A stretch of DNA of 64,000 bases from Sipunculus nudus. Taxonomy: Eukaryota; Annelida; Sipuncula; Golfingiida; Sipunculidae. Made by a program: the position numbers and the translations under genes. Below are positions 52,178 to 60,473 of this stretch, one piece after another; position 1 is the first letter of the stretch, and the number at the start of each line of letters is the position of its first letter. The stretch spans positions 455,973 through 519,972 of the forward strand of contig JAPPUL010000073.1 in assembly GCA_026874595.1 (NCBI GenBank), in the 5' to 3' direction. The notes beneath the pieces were generated by a model. It had not been told where the DNA came from. It did not search any database and was given only the letters and a program-made list of their open reading frames with translations.

Positions 52178-54419
52178 CCTTCTTGTTAACCAAAATGCCT
52201 AGCTCAGCATCATAATCAATATCTGCCTTAAATATCCCTCTCTTAGGCAATAACTCAACAAAAGTAGATGCCTTATAAATAGGTATGTTTAAGGTAAAGC
52301 TATCAATCTTTTGAGTGGCCAATAACCTTTCTCTATAGTCAAGACGTGCCTTACTAGTTAATTTATCAACTAGATTATCAAGCTCTTCTTCATTCTCTTC
52401 ATAAATAGGCTTTGGGATTACTGTCATACTTGCTATATCTCTAAATAGTTTTTGGGCTTGTTTTTTATCTTCAGTTTCAAAGCCATTTTCTAGTAAGTCA
52501 TAGCTATCTTTAAATCTTTTATAAAAATCTTTGACCTTTTCTTTATCTCCAAAAACCTTATCCATTAAACTAAGCTTTTCTTTTTCTTTCAAAATATTAT
52601 TATTATACTTTATAAGCACTTCTAACGTTAGAAGCACAACCGTTTTATCATAAATCTTATATCCATCAGATGGCTCTTTTGTTGCTATAAATACATTTGG
52701 AGGCGATCCTTTATCTATATTTCTAAAACGATAGACCCTGCCCATTCTTTGTAATAACGAGTCTATGCTTGCTAGCTCAGTAAAAAGTATGTCATAATCA
52801 ATATCTAATGATGCCTCAACTATTTGAGTCGTTATCCAAACAACCTTTTCTTCCCTTTTATAATCCTCTTGTATTTCTATTTCTTTTAAAGAGCGATGCT
52901 TTTTTATAAAGCCTCCATGAAGTAACTTTTTAGACGGAATATCTAAAGCCTTATATAGCCCCTGAGCCTTTTTTACTGTATTACAGATTACAAGAACCTT
53001 TTTACCATTATTAAATTCTCCCTTTATTTGATCGCTTAACTCTTCTATGGACTTTTCTACTAAAGAAATACAATGTTTATCCTCTTCATGATAAATAGGG
53101 CCTATATTAACAACCTCTTTAAGATGTTTTTTAACATAAGGGTGAATAGTAGCACTCATAAAACAAAACTTACCCCCTAACGAAGAAATCTCCTCAAGTG
53201 CCTTTACAATAACAGCTAAAGTCTCAGGAGAATAACTTTGAGGTTCATCTAAGATAACTTTAGAATACATTAAAGTAGCATAAATCATTTCATATCCAGG
53301 CCACTTAAATACCGATGTGAACAACTGATCAGCAGTGGTTATTGTTGTAGGAAACGCAAACTGTTTTGCTTGTTTTGCTTTATCAATGTTAAATATATGT
53401 TCTTGTTTAATTTTCTCTTCAATTCCATAAAGTAAACTATCACTGTGAACAAGCCCCACCTTATCTTTTGAGAATATCTTTACAAATCGTTCGTACATTG
53501 CATTAACAGATACTCTAAGAGGTAGAGTATAAAATGCCTTGTCAGTACCTATCCAATTAATCGCAAACTCTGTTTTACCCATCCCTGTTGATGCCGTTAG
53601 TAAAACGCTTTTATCTCTATAGTCTTTTGCCTTAGCTTGAAAGTCTTTTAGACCCCTAAACGCAAAACCATCGGCCTCTAACTTATTTCTTAAGTAGCTT
53701 AATAGTTTTCCATCCGGATTAGCTATCCTTTCAAGTTCAACAGGCTGATGTGCTGATGCTGAATAATCTAAACGATGAAAAAGTCCTTTAAGCAAAATAT
53801 ATGACTTTTCCTTTCGTATCTTTGCATATCGAGAATTATAACGATTGTATTTACCCTCTTCTAAATAGCTTAAGTAATCAGGCCAAAGCTTAGAAGGTAA
53901 CGTATAGCCATACTCTTTTAACCAAGCCTTTAACCAAGATAGTACATCTTTATTAGTGTCAATTATCTTTTGCAGATCATCTTCGATGACTTTTTTTAAG
54001 TACTCTGCATTAAAGCCTATATTCCTATCATGGTGAAAGGCAATAGTAAAAAATATCTTAAAGAAGTCATCTTCAACTAAGGCATCAAGTCCCTCAGGTA
54101 AAAAGGCAGGAGATAAATAATTATGAGGTATCTCACCGTTTAACTTTGCCTTATGCTTTAATTTATGTTCCCCTATCCTGCTCCTAATCTTATTTTGAAA
54201 ATGAGTTGATATCTTCCCACAATCATGAAATAAGACACAAAGACCTAAACTATCCCAAAACTGCTTATTATCTCCATCTACAAGATTTTCTATCTCTTCC
54301 TTGTACAAGGCTTTTAACTCATCTAAATTATCCATTAGATGCCCAACATGAACTTCTAATGACTCCCCAACAGGCTTATTGTTTTCATAATAGGTTTTAG
54401 CATATATACTATCTGCCAT
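52152..54419 (-). CDS. cas3: CRISPR-associated helicase/nuclease Cas3 (type I-B)
   Basis: Recruited to Cascade-bound DNA, unwinds and degrades the target. The N-terminal HD nuclease has HVGHL and CVLFHDCGK, then AFHHDRN. The helicase has Walker A TASTGMGKTEF, motif II LDEPQ, motif III SATIHP and motif VI QRMGRVYR. About 755 aa, intact. I use ATG 54419 (MADSIYAK) with GGAG upstream instead of TTG 54434; it overlaps cas5 by 11 nt. Confidence 0.95.
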   Translation of the reverse strand: MADSIYAKTYYENNKPVGESLEVHVGHLMDNLDELKALYKEEIENLVDGDNKQFWDSLGLCVLFHDCGKISTHFQNKIRSRIGEHKLKHKAKLNGEIPHNYLSPAFLPEGLDALVEDDFFKIFFTIAFHHDRNIGFNAEYLKKVIEDDLQKIIDTNKDVLSWLKAWLKEYGYTLPSKLWPDYLSYLEEGKYNRYNSRYAKIRKEKSYILLKGLFHRLDYSASAHQPVELERIANPDGKLLSYLRNKLEADGFAFRGLKDFQAKAKDYRDKSVLLTASTGMGKTEFAINWIGTDKAFYTLPLRVSVNAMYERFVKIFSKDKVGLVHSDSLLYGIEEKIKQEHIFNIDKAKQAKQFAFPTTITTADQLFTSVFKWPGYEMIYATLMYSKVILDEPQSYSPETLAVIVKALEEISSLGGKFCFMSATIHPYVKKHLKEVVNIGPIYHEEDKHCISLVEKSIEELSDQIKGEFNNGKKVLVICNTVKKAQGLYKALDIPSKKLLHGGFIKKHRSLKEIEIQEDYKREEKVVWITTQIVEASLDIDYDILFTELASIDSLLQRMGRVYRFRNIDKGSPPNVFIATKEPSDGYKIYDKTVVLLTLEVLIKYNNNILKEKEKLSLMDKVFGDKEKVKDFYKRFKDSYDLLENGFETEDKKQAQKLFRDIASMTVIPKPIYEENEEELDNLVDKLTSKARLDYRERLLATQKIDSFTLNIPIYKASTFVELLPKRGIFKADIDYDAELGILVNKKVEGGENII

Positions 54420-55305
54420 TATCGTAGTCTCCAATTAAATCTACAACTCTACCTTTCTCTTCATCAAATAAACAAGGAGTATTTATAATAGCCTCATCCT
54501 CAACATATACAACGTCAAGTCTTTTAAAGTAGCGTATACCATTAATAACCTCATACTTAAAAGGCATCCTATAGTTAAGACCACTTAAACTCATACGTTG
54601 AGCTGATGAGCGGTTTAAGTATAGGCCATAGTTTATCCTATGATTATTTCTCACTCCAAACTCCTTTTCTTTAACTTCAACATAAGAAATACTGTCAATA
54701 CAAGCTAAATCTTCACTCCGTCCAATATGTGGGTAGTCATATCCAAATACCTTATCTTTAAAGCTATCAAGATGTTCTTTATCTGTTTTTATATAAATGA
54801 TTAAGTATATTTTAAATATATTGGCAACATAAGTCGGTGTGTAAGACAAAAGCTTAGCAAAACTTTCAAGATAAGGTTTTGGATAAGAAACTAACTTAAG
54901 AATATCTTTTAATCTATTAGTCTCCTCTTTTGTTAACTTATTACGAACATACTCTTCTTTTTGGATATCCTCAGAAAAGATGCTTTTAATAAAGTTTTTA
55001 TCATCTTCATTAGTTAGCTTACCAACTATTTGTGAATTAAAAGTACCAAAACCAATCTTTTTTGTATCCTCTAATCTTCTGTCCCTATCAAACTTTATCA
55101 TCCTTTGCATGTCATAAACCGCTGAAGAAGACCTGCCCTGTATAGACATCTTTATTGGTATATACTCACTGGCACCAATAACCGCATGAAACCACCCCCT
55201 AATCGTAGATATAGAAGGCAAAGGATAGCTATCTACAAAACCATAGGACATAGGCTTTCTATAGTTTGCCATAACCTGATTAGCCTCTATACGTAATAAT
55301 TCCAT
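54409..55305 (-). CDS. cas5: Cascade subunit Cas5 (type I-B)
   Basis: RAMP-fold Cascade subunit that caps the crRNA 5' handle. 298 aa. N-terminus LRIEANQVMANYRKPMSYGF followed by YPLPSISTIRGWFHAVIGAS is the Cas5t/Cas5b signature. A 9-bp gap follows cas7, and the 3' end overlaps cas3. Confidence 0.92.
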   Translation of the reverse strand: MELLRIEANQVMANYRKPMSYGFVDSYPLPSISTIRGWFHAVIGASEYIPIKMSIQGRSSSAVYDMQRMIKFDRDRRLEDTKKIGFGTFNSQIVGKLTNEDDKNFIKSIFSEDIQKEEYVRNKLTKEETNRLKDILKLVSYPKPYLESFAKLLSYTPTYVANIFKIYLIIYIKTDKEHLDSFKDKVFGYDYPHIGRSEDLACIDSISYVEVKEKEFGVRNNHRINYGLYLNRSSAQRMSLSGLNYRMPFKYEVINGIRYFKRLDVVYVEDEAIINTPCLFDEEKGRVVDLIGDYDNGR

Positions 55306-55314
55306 TATATTATC

Positions 55315-56244
55315 CTAGTTTGTATTATAAGCCTCATCTATTGACTTGATAAGCGAGTCAAAACAATCGTTTACGTTATCAAAACAATTGTTAGGTATGC
55401 TTTTAAACTCATCCTCATTAGCCCAGAAACCTGATATATACCCAAGCTTTGTTTTATCTTTTACCTTCTCACCATTAAAGCTTAGTTCTGACGTTGAGTT
55501 TAATATGTCTGTGGATAAGCTATAAGCTTTTTTATCTTGGTCATAGCTGACTTTTATCTTGTTTAAAAAGAAAGGGTTTTTAACGTTATACACCCCCCCT
55601 ATAACAAACATAGGATTTAAGCTTTCTGTTCGTCCTTTTATATCCCTATTTAAAACTTTGACAATCTCAATAAGCTTTTTAACTCTATCTGCTTTTTCAT
55701 TGTTTGCAATATTAATATTATCATGCTCATCCTTCCCGACTCTATTTAGATCAATAGTGATAGTATAGGAATAAAGGGCATCTTGATGCTCAAACTGAAA
55801 AGGGTTAGGATGAACCTCTTTATTAGAGTGAACGTTCATACGATCAGCAAAGCTTTTGTTTGTACCCCATTCTAAATCACTATGAAATGGCTCCAGGGCA
55901 ACGGCAGGACTAATACGTACAACAGCAGAACGGGTTCTTGACCCCTCGCCTTTTACTGTTTTCATATAGCCAAATAAATCTGCTTCAATATAGTCTCTTA
56001 CATTCACATCAGGGCTAAACTGAACAACTGTACTATCGCCAGTTAAAGGATTCTCTTTATCATCTATATTAAAATATTCTTTTAGCATCCTAAAAATATC
56101 ATAACGAATAGCCTGTCTGGATAAGTAAGTAAAAACCCCAGCATCACAAGTAAGCTTTTTTAGTTCTGATATATTACCTATTCCCTCACCATAATTTAAG
56201 CTCATTGACTTAAATACTATTGTAAGTGTTAACCCTTTATTCAT
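55315..56244 (-). CDS. cas7: Cascade backbone subunit Cas7 (Cst2/DevR family, type I-B)
   Basis: Forms the helical backbone that coats the crRNA spacer. MNKGLTLTIVFKSMSLNYGE, then GVFTYLSRQAIRYDI, and later TRSAVVRISPAVALEPF with NPFQFEHQDALYSYTI are family hallmarks. Start at ATG 56244 is fixed by AAGGAGG six nt upstream; it overlaps the end of cas8b by 8 nt. An upstream in-frame ATG (56331) lies inside cas8b and has no support. 309 aa. Confidence 0.93.
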   Translation of the reverse strand: MNKGLTLTIVFKSMSLNYGEGIGNISELKKLTCDAGVFTYLSRQAIRYDIFRMLKEYFNIDDKENPLTGDSTVVQFSPDVNVRDYIEADLFGYMKTVKGEGSRTRSAVVRISPAVALEPFHSDLEWGTNKSFADRMNVHSNKEVHPNPFQFEHQDALYSYTITIDLNRVGKDEHDNINIANNEKADRVKKLIEIVKVLNRDIKGRTESLNPMFVIGGVYNVKNPFFLNKIKVSYDQDKKAYSLSTDILNSTSELSFNGEKVKDKTKLGYISGFWANEDEFKSIPNNCFDNVNDCFDSLIKSIDEAYNTN

Positions 56245-57925
56245 TGCTCGCCTCCTTTTTATTATCTTCTGTTTTATACTCTTTTGCCAAAAGCCCATTA
56301 ACAAAGCTATAGCCGTAAGCGTAGAAGTCATCTTTTTTTATAATCCCATCTACAAAGGTATAAGGAATATTTAACTTATAAGCCATATAGATTCTTGTAA
56401 TAATCTCCATAAACCTATTTACATCCCCTTCCCTTAAGGCATTTAATAGCCCAAAAACAATGGTTTGGATTTTATTTTCTGCATCTTTTTTACGTAACTC
56501 TTTACTTAACTCCTTCCCCTGCCTCCAAATATGCCATACTTTATCTCTAATTTTGTCGCCCATAGAATTGCCTCCTATATATGTTTTATATAAAGCTATT
56601 ATTAATGTATAGTGATATAAATGGCTGGTGTTAAAAAAAACCTTGTAATAGTTAGACCTTGCCCCTTCTGAGGTAATATATATCTTAAATAGTTTATATA
56701 CCTGATTATAGTTTAAAGAGTCAAAAATAAAATCTCTAATAATCTCCTTAAGTAAATACTTAGAAGTATCCCTAAATCTATAAGAAGCTCTTTCAAGCTT
56801 TTTAAAAGATTCACTATAATCAGCAATAAACTTAGCCTTTTTGGGGGTTAGATTTAAAGAAAAAACCTTTGGCATTATCTCAAGAGTATTATCTAATTCA
56901 ATAAAAGAGATGTTTTTTAAGATGGCTTTTGACTTTTCTTTTTGGTATTGTAAAAAGTATTGTGTAAAGTAGTCAAGTACTATATTAGTGTTTTGATCCT
57001 TATCTAATACTTGTTGTAATAATCTATTATCTTTTATTAGCTCATTAACATTGTTATCGTTATTAATGAAGTAATATACTCTCTCTTTACCCCATGATAT
57101 ATCCGTAAAACCAGCAAAATAACAAAAATAAATAAGCTCGCATATCTCACAAAGATAAAGCTTTGAGCTAAAGTCCCATAACTGATTTATCGAGCTTAAT
57201 CCTGCATGGCTTCCAAGTCCTGTATCACAATATGTATCTTGCTTTGCCTTTCTTTCACAGTTAATACATTGATACTTAGCGGGCTTATTTTTATTACTAA
57301 GAAGTTTATCTTCAAAGTCATCTTTGAACTTCTTTAATAAATCTTTAGTAATGCTTCTGTTCAAAAAGCTCTTCTGCCCATAGAGTCTACTTAAATAAAT
57401 CTTTGTATCACTTTCTAAAAAGTCCTCATAATCAGCCTCTAAAAGATTTAATACTTCTTTAAGCACAAGTAATAGTACTTTAGGATTGTCGCTAACAGTC
57501 TTTTTATCAGGTAAATCTATAGTCTTTTCCTTTAGCTTTGCCTTTATTAATACAAAATTTAACCGACTTTTTATAGTATCAGTTATCTTAAGCATCTTAT
57601 CCAGCTTGTCTTTGGATAAGTCATTACTAAAACCTTCAATCTCTTCTATATAATCATTTAAATCCTTTACTAGACTATCATATCTACCGTATCTTTTAAA
57701 TGCTGTTTTAAAAAACTTCTGTGAAAAGCCTTTTAGTATCGCTTTATCAAACTCAATAGAATTATCATTAACTTTAACAAAATCAGCTATCTTATCCTTA
57801 TCCCCTTCACTATCCCCTTCGCTTATTATATTTATAAAACCCACTATACCTGCATTATATAGCCAGTCACCTAAGTATACTTTCTCAGTTGTATACTCCG
57901 TATTTGTATACTCCGTTGCACTCAT
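56237..57925 (-). CDS. cas8b: Cascade large subunit Cas8b (Cst1-type)
   Basis: Large subunit of the type I-B effector, expected to read the PAM and recruit Cas3. A central zinc finger is visible (CINCERKAKQ...YCDTGLGSHAG...CEICELIYFCYF) as in Cst1/Cas8b1 proteins. The rest is poorly conserved, as usual. Start at ATG 57925 forms an ATGA overlap with the cas6 stop and has GAGG seven nt upstream; a longer frame from 57967 lies within cas6. 562 aa. Confidence 0.9.
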   Translation of the reverse strand: MSATEYTNTEYTTEKVYLGDWLYNAGIVGFINIISEGDSEGDKDKIADFVKVNDNSIEFDKAILKGFSQKFFKTAFKRYGRYDSLVKDLNDYIEEIEGFSNDLSKDKLDKMLKITDTIKSRLNFVLIKAKLKEKTIDLPDKKTVSDNPKVLLLVLKEVLNLLEADYEDFLESDTKIYLSRLYGQKSFLNRSITKDLLKKFKDDFEDKLLSNKNKPAKYQCINCERKAKQDTYCDTGLGSHAGLSSINQLWDFSSKLYLCEICELIYFCYFAGFTDISWGKERVYYFINNDNNVNELIKDNRLLQQVLDKDQNTNIVLDYFTQYFLQYQKEKSKAILKNISFIELDNTLEIMPKVFSLNLTPKKAKFIADYSESFKKLERASYRFRDTSKYLLKEIIRDFIFDSLNYNQVYKLFKIYITSEGARSNYYKVFFNTSHLYHYTLIIALYKTYIGGNSMGDKIRDKVWHIWRQGKELSKELRKKDAENKIQTIVFGLLNALREGDVNRFMEIITRIYMAYKLNIPYTFVDGIIKKDDFYAYGYSFVNGLLAKEYKTEDNKKEASNE

Positions 57926-58671
57926 AAGATAACCTCTACCATCCCAAACCCCTGACTGCGACGACAACCAAGTCCTACATCATATATCATTCTCAAAATA
58001 TCTTTTGGTGCCTTAATACTTATAAGCCCTGAAGTACCCTCTATTACCTGTTTATAATGGCTGACTTTAACTTGTTTGCACTCTTTTAACCCTATTTCAA
58101 AATGCTCTCTCTCTAGATCTTTATTAAGATAATGTTTAGCTAAGTTTTTAAGCTGATAATAAAGACCATCCTCAAAACTAGGATCATTCATTGTTAAATA
58201 CCCAATACCTTTTTTGTTATCAATCTTTCTTACCACAAAGGGGGATAATAGTTTAAATTGAACTTCGTTTCGAGCTATGGCTTTTTGATTTATTAGAACA
58301 AAGTTACTTAGTCTAACGGGATGGTTAAAAAAGGAATAGCTTTTTAACTTATTAAGTGCATTATAAATAGCTACAATAAAATCATGGTCTTTAGAGGATA
58401 GGTATATTCTAATAAAAGGCTTATCGAATTCAAAAATGTTTGCTTTATCAGTTCTTTTTTGTCTAAGATTAGGGCTATAATAAGAAAAGGTAAAGGGTTT
58501 TACTTTATTTTTGTTGCTCGCTTTATAGTATTCTTCAAATAAGCTAGAGTTATGTTCCTTTAAAGCCTCCTTTAAAAGAGAGGCCACCATATTCCTTAAA
58601 CCTACTTTGTTTGAATCACGTAAAGACGATATTGTCTTTTCTACAAAATTAGCCGAAAAACTAAATCGCAT
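57922..58671 (-). CDS. cas6: CRISPR endoribonuclease Cas6
   Basis: Cleaves the pre-crRNA within each repeat, leaving an 8-nt handle (here predicted ATTTAAAG). RAMP fold with the C-terminal Gly-rich loop GLGCRRSQGFGMVEV. 249 aa. AAGGAG lies six nt before the ATG, making it the first gene of the eight-gene operon cas6-8b-7-5-3-4-1-2, all with overlaps or gaps under 20 bp. Confidence 0.93.
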   Translation of the reverse strand: MRFSFSANFVEKTISSLRDSNKVGLRNMVASLLKEALKEHNSSLFEEYYKASNKNKVKPFTFSYYSPNLRQKRTDKANIFEFDKPFIRIYLSSKDHDFIVAIYNALNKLKSYSFFNHPVRLSNFVLINQKAIARNEVQFKLLSPFVVRKIDNKKGIGYLTMNDPSFEDGLYYQLKNLAKHYLNKDLEREHFEIGLKECKQVKVSHYKQVIEGTSGLISIKAPKDILRMIYDVGLGCRRSQGFGMVEVIL

Positions 58672-59212
58672 GTTTAACTCCTTATTTTAGTTTATAGATA
58701 GAGTTTCTATGTTTGCCAGATAACTTATTTTAAAATCTAAAAAAGCATACCTAAAGTAACTAAGGAGCTAGTTTAACAATTATTATACACATATTTCTTT
58801 ATTATATCTAAAATTAGATAAATATACAAAAATACCTTTAAAGATCCAAAGGAATATGTTTAAAATATTATTAATTCTATAGTTAAATGTAATAAATTGC
58901 CTTTCTTATTTGTTGGTTAATATTTTAATAACCTAATAAGGTGGGCAACTTTTAAATGGGCAACTTTTAAAAAGTAAATATTATTACACAAAGTATTATT
59001 ACACAAAGTGTTTAGACAAAAAGAAATTGATTACTTACTCATTTTTCTTTTAGCTTCTTTAAAATAGCTTCTTTAAAATCCTAAACAGAATAAGATATTT
59101 TTAAAAAATACTTTATTTATATCTATTCCCTTTATTTCCTTAGTGAATAATGGTTTTTAATAAATCTAAACATAAAATAGCCTGATAATAATTAAAAAAT
59201 GTAAAAAAACTC
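58672..59212 (+). repeat. intergenic gap with cas promoter region and promoter block III
   Basis: Divergent region between cas6 (minus) and the lipoprotein gene (plus). No ORF. It contains small tandem duplications (GGGCAACTTTTAAA at 58943-58975, TATTATTACACAAAG at 58980-59010, TAGCTTCTTTAAAA at 59053-59082) and block III, whose AATTGATTACTTACTCATTT (59025-59044) recurs at 10411 and 17879. The cas operon promoter must lie near 58700-58850 but I cannot fix it. Confidence 0.5.
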
Positions 59213-59264
59213 TTGACTTATACTTATATTTTCACTCTACTTAAAATTAGTGAGTGTTCACTCA
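59213..59264 (+). promoter_or_regulatory. promoter with TetR-type operator before the lipoprotein gene
   Basis: TTGACT (59213-59218) with a perfect palindrome TGAGTG-TT-CACTCA at 59251-59264, embedded in AGTGAGTGTTCACT. The layout and 15-bp word AAACTCTTGACTTAT match the promoter at 18074, whose operon encodes a TetR protein. Probably the same regulator. Confidence 0.6.
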
Positions 59265-59298
59265 TTTTAATATAAAAATATAAAAGAGGTTACAAATT

Positions 59299-59964
59299 AT
59301 GAATCTAATGAGATTGTTTTTAGCCATTACAACTTTATTGTTAAGCTTTGCTCTAATGAGTTGTGAGGATGATAAAACAGGTACTACGGGAGAAGAAAGG
59401 GCAAGTCGCGACAAAGGACAAGCAGGGCAAGGCGGACAAGCAGGGCAAGGCGGACAAGCAGGTGGCTCTGATGGAGACAATGAGAGACAAGAACCTCCTG
59501 TAACTCCTGTAACCGGTGCATGTAAGATTACCGCATCAAATCCTGTGCAGCTAGGGACGGGAAATCCAAATCCTCCAAATCCAATCACCATTTCTTGTAC
59601 TACAAATATTACAGATGCAGCTTGTGATGGCATTGTGAATACAGCAAAGGCGCAATACAGAACTAACTATAACAATGGAGTTGATAAGGAGGTGCCGCCA
59701 AATATACCAAACAGAGATCAGGTAGTACAGGGTCTAAAGGCTAAACTTACGGATGCTCATCTACCCAAAAAAGAGTTTAGTGCAAATGCTGACTGTCCAG
59801 AACCAAAACGCTTGGCATCATGTACAGCAGGTAATGTAGTAACTTATGCATATGATTCTGATACTCAGGATTTGAATACTCAACTTAAGAATGGCCTTAG
59901 GGATAGCTGCACTGCCCCTAATAACGTGTATACAGATCTGACACAGGAGTCTTCGGAAAATTAA
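59299..59964 (+). CDS. lipoprotein of the six-cysteine family (paralogue of 21644)
   Basis: Predicted lipoprotein: MRLFLAITTLLLSFALMSC, Cys22 counted from MNL. After an inserted low-complexity linker (GQAGQGG units from an 18-bp tandem repeat at 59418-59465) comes the family domain: GACKIT, CTTNITDAAC, CPEPKRLASC, VVTYAYD and DSC, i.e. two C-x8-C pairs plus two outer cysteines. AGAGG lies 9 nt before the ATG. It sits alone between the two CRISPR-Cas systems, but its promoter links it to the TetR operon at 18 kb. Confidence 0.72.
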   Translation: MNLMRLFLAITTLLLSFALMSCEDDKTGTTGEERASRDKGQAGQGGQAGQGGQAGGSDGDNERQEPPVTPVTGACKITASNPVQLGTGNPNPPNPITISCTTNITDAACDGIVNTAKAQYRTNYNNGVDKEVPPNIPNRDQVVQGLKAKLTDAHLPKKEFSANADCPEPKRLASCTAGNVVTYAYDSDTQDLNTQLKNGLRDSCTAPNNVYTDLTQESSEN

Positions 59965-59999
59965 GGTTTGTCTTTAGCTTTTAGCTTAGGCTAGAGTTT

Positions 60000-60207
60000 A
60001 GAGCTAGTAAATAGAGAGTAAATAGAGAGCAGATAGAGTTAGGTAAAAAAGTTGCTTTTTATTTGCTTCTCTTTTGCTTCTCTTTTAATTTCTCTTTTTT
60101 TGCTTCTCTATTGCTTTTGCCTAATCCCTTCTATCTTTCTTCTCTCTGTCCTCTCTCTCTGTCCTTTTGCCTATCTGTCCTTTTGCCTATCTGTCCTTTG
60201 TCCTTTG
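60000..60207. repeat. purine/pyrimidine-biased tandem repeat tract
   Basis: About 60055-60207 is almost purely T/C on the plus strand, made of TTTGCTTCTC units and CTGTCCTTTTGCCTAT units. Just before it, 60002-60045 is purine-rich with GTAAATAGAGA repeats. ORFs here are low-complexity and not believable as genes. The tract could adopt triplex structures or mark slippage. Confidence 0.6.
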
Positions 60208-60299
60208 GCAGGAAATGTGAGGTTTACTTTTTTAATGCGGATATGTATAAACATAGTGCCTTACGTAGCGAAACCTCACAAAACATACTACTTATTATA
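60206..60299 (-). ncRNA. candidate tracrRNA for Cas9
   Basis: Minus strand: a perfect -10 TATAAT (60299-60294) is followed by TATGTTTTGTGAGGTTTCGC, then TACGTAAGGC and a stem-loop TATGT-TTAT-ACATA followed by CCGCATT. GCTAC..TAAGGC and the following small hairpin closely resemble the anti-repeat end and nexus of known type II-C tracrRNAs. A 10-bp inverted repeat, TGTGAGGTTT (60216-60225) and AAACCTCACA (60271-60280), encloses the nexus. No clear terminator. The type II repeat needed for proof lies outside the window. Confidence 0.4.
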
Positions 60300-60324
60300 G
60301 TCGACCCTTTCATTTCAAAATGCA

Positions 60325-60341
60325 GTATACCCTAGGTATAC
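60325..60341. promoter_or_regulatory. 17-bp palindrome between candidate tracrRNA and cas9
   Basis: GTATACC-CTA-GGTATAC, seven-base arms with a 3-nt centre, lies about 25 bp upstream of the tracrRNA -10 and 130 bp upstream of cas9. Possible operator for one or both divergent units. Confidence 0.35.
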
Positions 60342-60473
60342 AACATAATAAAAAGTTAGAGCTGGTCAAACAAAAAAAGTAAAGAAAATAAAAAAATAAT
60401 AACAACTTCCTAAACTGTTTTATCTTTAAATAAACTACATTTTGTAGATTACTAGATATTTAAGGAGCGTAAA

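Noticed and set aside
56245-56331. Upstream start of cas7 at 56331
   Set aside because: It lies inside cas8b, has no ribosome binding site, and the strong AAGGAGG directs ATG 56244.
60052-60335. Two Leu/Phe/Ser-rich ORFs that look like membrane proteins
   Set aside because: They are translations of the polypyrimidine tract and overlap the tracrRNA candidate; no Shine-Dalgarno.
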